Positions 58,102 through 64,000 of a DNA stretch of 64,000 bases are shown in pieces (position 1 is the first letter of the stretch; each line of letters begins with the position of its first letter). The notes under the pieces were generated by a model. The model saw nothing but the letters and a program-made list of their open reading frames with translations, did not search any database and was not told where the DNA came from. The position numbers and the translations under genes were made by a program. The stretch lies in NCBI RefSeq assembly GCF_036032445.1, contig NZ_CP107932.1:3598501-3662500 (forward strand). Reading direction: 5' to 3'. This stretch comes from Nocardia sp. NBC_00416 (lineage in GTDB: Bacteria; Actinomycetota; Actinomycetes; Mycobacteriales; Mycobacteriaceae).

Positions 58102-59103
58102 CTACCGGAGCCGCGACTTCCGCAGAGTTTCGCTGGGACGTTCGCCGTAGGCCATCCGGTAGGACCGGGCGAAATCGCCGAAATGTGTGAAGCCCCAGCG
58201 GAGTGCGATCGCGGACACGGTCGTCTCCCGCGCGTCGGCCTGCTGCAGCTCGGTCCGAACGTGCTCCAGCCGGATCCGCCGGAGGTATGCCGTGGGCGTC
58301 GTGTCCAGATGTCTGCGGAAACCTTCCTGCAGGGTGCGCACCCCGACTCCGGCGGCGGCCGCCAGCCGGGTCACGGTCATCGGTTCCGCTGCGTGCACCC
58401 GCATGAAATCGACCGCCCGCGCTACCGTGGCCGCCACCGGCGTGGGCGTATCGCGGTGCAGCTGATCGGAATACGAGTGCCGGGCGCCGAGCAGGAGGCC
58501 GGTGGTCATCAGGTCGTGCAGATGACGTACCGCGAGGGGGTGGGTGGCGATGCGCTGACCGTGGTCGATTTCGCGGACCACCAACCGCACCTGCTCCCAC
58601 CAGGCCCGCATCGCGGGAGTGGTGAGGTCTTGCCCCAGCTCGAATCGCAGCCGGTGTGTCAACTCGGCGCCGATCATCTGCCGCAATGTCGACTCCACAT
58701 ACGACGCGTCGAACCACACCAGCAGCATCGGGCTCTCGGCCGGCCAATCCAGCATGAACGGTTCGCGGGGTTGGGCCACCGTGGCCGCTGCCCGGGTCGC
58801 GGTCGCACGCACCGCGCCGCTGACCGCGCCGACGGCGCCGGCCAACTGAATGTGCACCAGATACATGTTGTCGGTGTGATGCGGGGTCACCACCACCTCG
58901 GCGCCGGCGCCGTAGTCGAGCGCGGCGAACGCGACCCGTCCCAGCGACACCGCGTTCTGCCGGGCTTCGAACCTGCGGGCCCCACCGGTGACCCGGACAT
59001 CGTGGGGCGCGCGCAGCACCTTGCCGATGACGTCACGGGCTTCGTCGACATCAAGGGTCCGCAGCACACTGTGGCCGGCCAGCGGCAGCGCCCTTCTGTT
59101 CAC
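58102..59103 (-). CDS. AraC-family regulator with AraC_binding_2 domain
   Basis: 333 residues. The N-terminal sensor domain is followed by the double HTH from about residue 235: AEPMTVTRLAAAAGVGVRTLQEGF and IALRWGFTHFGDFARSYRMAYGERPSETL. The layout matches regulators of oxygenase operons such as those for alkene or benzoate use. Start at the ATG 59103. The neighbours give no clear target. It is not the source of the remnant at 11161-11226, which belongs to a different subgroup. Confidence 0.9.
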   Translation of the reverse strand: MNRRALPLAGHSVLRTLDVDEARDVIGKVLRAPHDVRVTGGARRFEARQNAVSLGRVAFAALDYGAGAEVVVTPHHTDNMYLVHIQLAGAVGAVSGAVRATATRAAATVAQPREPFMLDWPAESPMLLVWFDASYVESTLRQMIGAELTHRLRFELGQDLTTPAMRAWWEQVRLVVREIDHGQRIATHPLAVRHLHDLMTTGLLLGARHSYSDQLHRDTPTPVAATVARAVDFMRVHAAEPMTVTRLAAAAGVGVRTLQEGFRRHLDTTPTAYLRRIRLEHVRTELQQADARETTVSAIALRWGFTHFGDFARSYRMAYGERPSETLRKSRLR

Positions 59104-59397
59104 GTCTCATTCCCCACTACCCGAGCCCGACGTGCGACCACCCGGAGTCACACGGTCGCGCTTCTTTCGGCACCGCCCGAGTCCCGCGAGCTTTTCATCA
59201 GGGCAACGGACCGCCACCGCAGAGTCCACGAAAACGCAGAATACCGCGTGGGGTGCCGTGGGCACGGGCTTCACACCTACTCGTCATCTCGAAGTGCGCT
59301 GCGGGGCAATGGGTTGCCACCTTGTCGCGGGCTCCCGGACAACGACAAGGCGGCTCACCCGGCGGTTCGATCCCTTACGCGCCGAACGGCAGGATCG

Positions 59398-59787
59398 CTA
59401 GATGACCTGCGTCGGCGAGCAGTTCCAGCCGGGCGGCTTCGCCGAGAAGGACTCCTGAAAGCTGGAGCTCGGTTGCGCTACGCAAGCGCTCACCTGGGTG
59501 ATCCGCCCGGGCACCACCTGTCGTACATCCGAGCCGAACGGGAAATGGGCGCCCGCGTACGAATAGACAGTGTGCTGCTCGTCCTGGGCGTAGGTGAATT
59601 TCGCCTGCCCGAGCAGCCCGAACGGTGTCCGCACCTGGACCACCTCCGAGTTCGCGCCGGACACGGTGACCACGACCCCTCGCCATTCGACAACGTGATC
59701 CGCCGCTGCCGCCGGCCCGGCCGACCACGCCGTGGCGGCCCCCGTGCACAGCAGTGCCGCGACAAGTTTCACCGATTTCCCGGTCAT
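59398..59787 (-). CDS. Small secreted protein (129 aa)
   Basis: A signal peptide (VKLVAALLCTGAATAWSAGPAAA) is followed by a beta-rich domain of about 100 residues (VEWRGVVVTVSGAN; QVRTPFGLLGQAKFTYAQDEQ) with two Cys near the end that could bridge. The start overlaps the stop of the next gene by four bases. Family not recognised; both proteins share the SAGPAAA cleavage region and an xxxWxGVV start, so they look like distant paralogues. Confidence 0.75.
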   Translation of the reverse strand: MTGKSVKLVAALLCTGAATAWSAGPAAAADHVVEWRGVVVTVSGANSEVVQVRTPFGLLGQAKFTYAQDEQHTVYSYAGAHFPFGSDVRQVVPGRITQVSACVAQPSSSFQESFSAKPPGWNCSPTQVI

Positions 59788-60167
59788 TTCTGCAAGTCCT
59801 TCCAGGCCGAGCATTCGGCGTTCGCGGCCTCGCTCTTGCAGATCATGAACCCGGTGATCCAGGTGTCCACCTTCACGCTGTGCTGCAGAGCGGGATCGTT
59901 CTTCACGTGCGCGAACAGATAGTGATATCCGGTGAACGACTGGTTGTGGGTCGTGTATTTGAGCACGGCGTCCCGGTCGGCGGGCGCCCACACCGTCGCC
60001 TCCGTCCAGCGGGCGGGTCCGTCGGTGGCGGCGCTGAAAACCCGCCCGACGACGCCGTTCCACGGCAGCGCGTACTCCTCGGCCGCGGCGGGCCCGGCCG
60101 AGCAGACGATCGCGGCGCCTGTCACCGCGAGCGCGCCGGCGATTCCGGCGAACAATCGATCGGTCAT
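59784..60167 (-). CDS. Small secreted protein (127 aa), paralogue of the next
   Basis: Signal peptide LFAGIAGALAVTGAAIVCSAGPAAA, then a domain with LPWNGVVGRVFSAATDGPAR, HNQSFTGYHYLFAHVKNDP and two Cys near the C-terminus (GFMICKSEAANAECSAW). It is first of a coupled pair. Extracellular, function unknown. Confidence 0.75.
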   Translation of the reverse strand: MTDRLFAGIAGALAVTGAAIVCSAGPAAAEEYALPWNGVVGRVFSAATDGPARWTEATVWAPADRDAVLKYTTHNQSFTGYHYLFAHVKNDPALQHSVKVDTWITGFMICKSEAANAECSAWKDLQK

Positions 60168-60615
60168 TTCGAACTCCCTGAACCTCGTCCCGCGCGCGGC
60201 GTCGGGCGAGAGGCGTCGTAGGTGGCGGCCCGCGTGGGGCCGATGCTTGCGGATCTGTCGACCGGTTCGCAGGCACCACGTCCCGGTTTCAGCACTGTCC
60301 TCGCGTTCCCCGTCACTCCGGGCGTCGCCGCACTTGTCGTCCTGTTGATATCCCTCTCGCTTCCTCCCGGCGGGCAGTGCGCGGATCATGTTCTGCGTCT
60401 TCGCATTCCGTGATCGGCGGTCACACCGCGCCGGGGACATCCCCTCCGCGGAGAAGAATGCGGCGGCCGACCGCCTGCGCGCTACGCACCCGCGCCTATC
60501 CGGGAGCCCGGTCCGCGCTTATCCGATACCGCCCACATCTCCCCGCTCGGAGGCATCCACATCTCCCCCGCCGCGGGGATCGGAGTATGGACACAGCGGC
60601 TCTGGTCCGCCCTTG
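60168..60615. other. Gap between Fic gene end and secreted-protein pair
   Basis: About 450 bp; no gene is supported. CCACATCTCCCC occurs twice (about 60534 and 60558), 24 bp apart. It should hold the promoter of the secreted pair. Confidence 0.4.
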
Positions 60616-61467
60616 TTACCGCGGTGGGCGGTGCGCCGAGGTATAGATCAGCGGGACGCCGGTTGCGGCCTGCTCGACCCGCCAAGAGAAGGCGATACCC
60701 GGCTTCGCGTATGGGCTCGAGCGCCAGTTCTGCCAGAACCGGGACTTCACCAGAACCGCGTCGACGATGGTGTCGGAGTGGATGATCGCGCGGTGTAGTG
60801 CCTCGAGAAACCAGATCAACCACTCTGTTACATCGAGTGTGCCTTTTTGTGTGCGTTCCAGAATCTTGTAATACGCGGCCAGGTCGCGCTGGATCTGCGC
60901 CGAGAGACTGTAGAAACGTCGGGAACCGTGGTCGGCGCGTGCCAGCCACAGATCACCGAGCGCGCGGGCAATACGGCCGTTGCCATCGTCGAAGGGATGC
61001 ACGGTGACGAACCACAGATGCGTGAGACCGGCTTTGACAATCGCGGGTTCAGTGGCGTCGCTGTTGACCCAGTCCAGGAACTGCCGCATTTCGGCGTCCA
61101 GCCCGGCGGCGGGCGGGGCTTCGAAGTGCACCCGCTGCCTACCGTAGGCGCCGGATACCACTTGCATGGGCCCGGCGGAGTCGTTGCGCCAGGCGCCGAT
61201 ACGGAGACGGGAGATACCCGAGTATCCGGTGGGAAACAACCCAGCGTGCCAGCCGAAGAGCCGTTCGGCAGTGACCGGGTGGTCGTGGCGCCCGGTAGCG
61301 TCGAGAACCATCTCTACGACGCCGTCCACATGCCGGTCGGCAGGAACGACCGCGCCGATATCAACGCCGAGGTGACGCGCGATGGAAGAACGAACCGAGG
61401 CGGCGTCGAGCAGGTCGCCCTCGATCTCGCTGGTCTTGACCACGTCATCGGTCAGTGCAGACGCCAT
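60616..61467 (-). CDS. Fic-domain protein lacking its N-terminal DUF4172 region
   Basis: 283 residues. The Fic core HPFDDGNGRIAR is intact at residues 157-168, with the flap SGAYGRQRVHFEAPP before it and the inhibitory helix motif TSEIEG at 12-17. Fic enzymes transfer AMP from ATP to hydroxyl groups of target proteins. Full relatives carry about 80 more residues (DUF4172) before the inhibitory helix; here the start ATG 61467 falls just before that helix and upstream codons do not resemble the family. It may be less tightly regulated or unstable. It lies head to tail behind mgtE. Confidence 0.85.
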   Translation of the reverse strand: MASALTDDVVKTSEIEGDLLDAASVRSSIARHLGVDIGAVVPADRHVDGVVEMVLDATGRHDHPVTAERLFGWHAGLFPTGYSGISRLRIGAWRNDSAGPMQVVSGAYGRQRVHFEAPPAAGLDAEMRQFLDWVNSDATEPAIVKAGLTHLWFVTVHPFDDGNGRIARALGDLWLARADHGSRRFYSLSAQIQRDLAAYYKILERTQKGTLDVTEWLIWFLEALHRAIIHSDTIVDAVLVKSRFWQNWRSSPYAKPGIAFSWRVEQAATGVPLIYTSAHRPPR

Positions 61468-61589
61468 CGGGCCTGAACCGGCTGGATTCAGCGTACAAGC
61501 CGAGCAGGTACGGGCCGGGATCGTCTGTCCACGACCTACGCCCACGCGGAGCATGCCGGACGTCCCGACCCACGGAACGCCCGGCGCGC

Positions 61590-62954
61590 TCAGATGCCGA
61601 GGACCAGTTTCGCGGTGGTGAAGTAGATGATCAGTCCCGTCGCGTCCACCAGGGTGGTGACCATGGGGGCCGACACCACCGCCGGGTCGATCCGCAGCCG
61701 CTTGGCCAGCAGCGGCATGGTGCCGCCGATGGTGGCGGCCCAGGCGCAGATCAGTACCAGGGTGATGCCCACGACCACGGCGACCCGGGGCCCGACGAAC
61801 AGACCGCCGATCACCACACCCACCACCGCCAGCATCGTCCCGAGCACCAGACCCACCCGGCATTCCCGCCAGATGACCTTGAACAGGTCGCCGCCGCGCA
61901 CCTCGCCCACCGCGACCGCGCGGACGCAGGCCGTGGCCGCCTGGGCGCCCGCGTTGCCGCCCGCGCCGATCAGCAGCGGGATGAACAGCGCCAGCTGAGC
62001 CGCCTGCTCCAGCGTCGCTTCGAAGAAACCGGTCACGCTGACCGTCAGCGTCGCCGCCACCAGCAGCAGCATCAGCCAGAGGGCGCGATAGCGGGCCAGC
62101 TGGAACACTCCGGCGGCCATGTAGTGGCCCTCCCAGGGCGCCGAACCGGCCTGCTTCGCGACGTCCTCGCTGTCGGCGGCCTCGATCACCTCGACCGCGT
62201 CGTCGATGGTGAGCAACCCCACCAGCCGGTCCTCGCTGTCGACCACCGGCAGGTTGATGACGTTGGTCTCCCGCATGAGCCGCGCGGCCTTCTCCGCCGA
62301 ATCGGTGGCCCGCACGAACGCCGGTTCGGTGACGACGAGATCCGCCACCATGCTCTCGGGGCCCGACAGCACCAGTTCGCGGAGTTCGACGATGCCCTGC
62401 AGGCGGCGGCTCGCGTCGACCACGGGCAGGGTGTAGACCGTTTCGGCGTTGCCGCCCTTGATGCGTACGGTGCGCAGCGCGTCGGCGACGGAGAGGCTGC
62501 CCGGGATGGCGACGACTTCCGGTGTCATATACCGCCCGACCGACCCTTCCGGGTAGCCGAGCAATGCGGCGGTCATCCGGCGCTCGCGCGGACTCAGCCC
62601 GGCCAGCGCCTTCTTCGCGACCTTGGCGGGCGCTTCGCGCAGCATCCGGGCCCGATCGTCGGGGGCCATCCGCTCGACGAGCTCCCGGAAGCTCTGGTCG
62701 CGCAGCCCCTGCAGGATCTGCTGCTGGTCGACCGGTTCGAGTTCCTCGAACACGGCCAGCGCCAGATCCTTGTCCAGCAGGCGGAACGCCACCCCGGCCG
62801 CGACGGCGTCCATGCGCGCGAGTTCGTCGGCGATGACATGCGGCGGATGATTGTCCAGCCAGTTCAGGGCGGCCTCGACGCGATGGCGTTCGACCACGTC
62901 CTGGAGGGATTCCGACAGCGTCGTCGGCACTTCGATGAGTTCGATCTGCGACAT
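61590..62954 (-). CDS. mgtE: Magnesium channel/transporter MgtE
   Basis: 454 residues. An N-terminal helical superhelix (1-130) is followed by a CBS pair (about 140-265: GRYMTPEVVAIPGSLSVADALR; NVINLPVVDSEDRLVGLLTID) and five membrane helices with the pore segment FIPLLIGAGGNAGAQAATA. It is a homodimeric Mg2+ channel whose cytoplasmic domains close it when Mg2+ is high. A 19-codon leader frame lies 97 bp upstream. No M-box-type riboswitch core was recognised. Confidence 0.96.
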   Translation of the reverse strand: MSQIELIEVPTTLSESLQDVVERHRVEAALNWLDNHPPHVIADELARMDAVAAGVAFRLLDKDLALAVFEELEPVDQQQILQGLRDQSFRELVERMAPDDRARMLREAPAKVAKKALAGLSPRERRMTAALLGYPEGSVGRYMTPEVVAIPGSLSVADALRTVRIKGGNAETVYTLPVVDASRRLQGIVELRELVLSGPESMVADLVVTEPAFVRATDSAEKAARLMRETNVINLPVVDSEDRLVGLLTIDDAVEVIEAADSEDVAKQAGSAPWEGHYMAAGVFQLARYRALWLMLLLVAATLTVSVTGFFEATLEQAAQLALFIPLLIGAGGNAGAQAATACVRAVAVGEVRGGDLFKVIWRECRVGLVLGTMLAVVGVVIGGLFVGPRVAVVVGITLVLICAWAATIGGTMPLLAKRLRIDPAVVSAPMVTTLVDATGLIIYFTTAKLVLGI

Positions 62955-63050
62955 GAGAAGTCCTCGGCACAGCAGTGAGTAGCGAGTGATTCGAAGGAAG
63001 TCACACCGCGAGGCGCCGAGCCGGGCCGCTACCGCCGGCAGTCGCTGCTG

Positions 63051-63110
63051 CTAGCGGGATTGCGGGCGGACGACGCCGCGCGGCCTTCGACTGGGAGGTT
63101 CGCTGCGCAT
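63051..63110 (-). other. Possible 19-codon leader peptide upstream of mgtE
   Basis: An ATG at 63110 with AAGGAGG ten bases upstream encodes MRSEPPSRRPRGVVRPQSR. CCGCTA/TAGCGG arms (63026-63031 and 63052-63057) straddle its stop codon. Short peptides with acidic residues and prolines followed by arginines control Mg2+ transporter genes in enterobacteria (mgtL type). The similarity is only in character, and coding is unproven. Confidence 0.35.
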
Positions 63111-63651
63111 TGCAACACCACCTCCTTCTCGGTCGTCACCGTGCGTGCGTGTGCACGCCCGATTGCCTGGATTCGACACAGCCTATGAACACGAACGTAT
63201 TCCCGAGAAATATACATCCCATCGCTGGGAATTCCGCATCGCGACCTCCACCACCGGCGTTTCTCCCTCCCGGGCGTGTCCGCAGGTCCGGTCGGTGGCG
63301 AACAGCCCCACCGGCCGAACTCCGGGTCGGAGGTAGCGGACATGCTCGTCGACGGCGACGGGTCACCGTTCGGTCCGTACCGCGCGGGCTTTCGGGTTCC
63401 GACCGCGAAGGAGCCGAATCCGCACCCACCATGAGGGAGTTCTGCGAAGTCGATCGCGGCGGGACCGGCGAGTTCGGGCAACCACACGAGCCGGTGCGGA
63501 TCAGGAGACGACGCGGTATCAGAGGTGCTGTCGATGCCCAGGATTGGGCGCGTTCAGCGCGCAACCGTTGCCGACACGGCGACCACTCGACAGAGTGGAG
63601 GTCGAGTTGTCTCATCTGCGGCCTCCGGGCCCGACATCTGAGGAGAGTGCT
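63111..63651. other. Divergent promoter region of mgtE and the LLM gene
   Basis: About 540 bp with no supported gene. It contains mgtE leader/promoter sequence on the left, an AT-richer stretch near 63185-63240, and the ribosome site AGGAG at about 63641 for the LLM gene. Confidence 0.4.
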
Positions 63652-64000
63652 GTGCGCTTCGGAATCTTCATCCCGCAGGGGTGGCGCCTGGACCTGGTGG
63701 GTATCGAACCCGCCGCCCACTGGGAGGTGATGCGAGGTCTCGCGGCACGCGCCGACGCCAACCCCGTATGGGAGTCGCTGTGGGTGTACGACCATTTCCA
63801 CACCGTCCCGGAGCCCAGCGAGGAAGCCACCCACGAGGCGTGGACGCTGATGTCGGCCTTCGCCGCCACCACCTCGCGAGTGCGACTGGGCCAGATGTGT
63901 ACCGCGATCAGCTATCGCAACCCCGCCTACCTGGCCAAGGTCGCGGCCACCGTCGATCTGATCTCGGGCGGGCGCACCGAGATGGGGATCGGCGGCGGCT
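63652..64000 (+). CDS. LLM-class (F420/FMN) oxidoreductase, partial
   Basis: The first 116 residues are present and the frame is open at the right edge. RFGIFIPQGWRLDLVGIEPA, then ESLWVYDHFHTVPEP, RVRLGQMCTAISYRNPAYLA and SGGRTEMGIGGG are the luciferase-like features of F420-dependent actinobacterial members. The start is a GTG at 63652, with AGGAG upstream. Cofactor choice cannot be settled without the C-terminus. Confidence 0.88.
   Translation, partial: MRFGIFIPQGWRLDLVGIEPAAHWEVMRGLAARADANPVWESLWVYDHFHTVPEPSEEATHEAWTLMSAFAATTSRVRLGQMCTAISYRNPAYLAKVAATVDLISGGRTEMGIGGG

Noticed and set aside
57802..59922. 706-codon plus-strand open frame across the AraC gene
   Set aside because: Antisense to a clear AraC regulator with proper HTH motifs.
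61468..62970. Extension of the Fic reading frame upstream through mgtE
   Set aside because: The frame is open by chance; upstream residues are Arg/Gly-rich and do not resemble DUF4172, and mgtE in another frame is certain.
62955..63180. M-box magnesium riboswitch upstream of mgtE
   Set aside because: No conserved M-box core sequence could be recognised in the leader; a leader peptide is the weaker but better supported idea.

Overview
The window is high-GC actinobacterial DNA, most likely from Nocardia or a close relative in the Mycobacteriales. From memory, the block at about 11.4-37.9 kb follows the M. tuberculosis order Rv3028c-Rv3048c (etfAB, methyltransferase, GH57, GT4, acyltransferase, beta-propeller lipoprotein, two methyltransferases, enoyl-CoA hydratase, NUDIX, ABC ATPase, serB, ctaD, fecB, nrdF). 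Nocardia-type accessory genes surround it: EspG/PPE-like/DUF3558 cassettes, a rifampicin monooxygenase and a mycofactocin-type SDR. No rRNA, tRNA, CRISPR array or intact insertion sequence was seen.

Layout. 1-11.4 kb is accessory: a truncated type II NADH dehydrogenase divergent from a LysR gene; a collapsed SDR leading a hydrolase/unknown/flavin monooxygenase operon; an XRE regulator divergent from an MFS exporter; a cupin-fold protein lacking a usual iron ligand; an SDR; and remnants of LysR and AraC genes. 11.4-37.9 kb is the conserved core: the electron-transfer flavoprotein, a polymethylated-glucan (MGLP-type) synthesis set, serine synthesis, cytochrome oxidase subunit I and ribonucleotide reductase. 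A two-gene module, a P-loop NTPase plus a membrane-tethered periplasmic-binding-fold protein (20.2-23.7 kb), interrupts this core.

38-46.2 kb carries a truncated Rpn-type tail, a SnoaL-like gene divergent from a mycofactocin-type SDR, and an antibiotic-resistance island. The island holds a rifampicin monooxygenase preceded by a 19-bp RAE-like element, a TetR regulator, an ABC-F protein, a Vat streptogramin acetyltransferase and a macrolide glycosyltransferase. Together these could inactivate rifamycins, protect ribosomes, and inactivate streptogramin A and macrolides.

46.3-53.3 kb is the strangest segment and looks less GC-rich by eye. An FGGY sugar kinase is followed by a caspase-like domain that has lost its catalytic half, fused to a P-loop NTPase. 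After a frameshift come HEAT-like repeats that run directly into a HUMPS (hexulose/ketogulonate phosphate) domain, then a coupled GNAT. An AT-rich perfect 11-bp inverted repeat sits at the break. A homopolymer-frameshifted membrane gene, an XRE remnant and an intact DUF397/XRE pair follow.

53.5-57.6 kb is a type VII secretion substrate cassette without its secretion core. 57.6-64 kb has an AraC regulator, two small secreted proteins, a Fic enzyme missing its N-terminal domain, the magnesium channel mgtE with a possible Pro-containing leader peptide, and the start of an F420/flavin-type LLM oxidoreductase running off the right edge.
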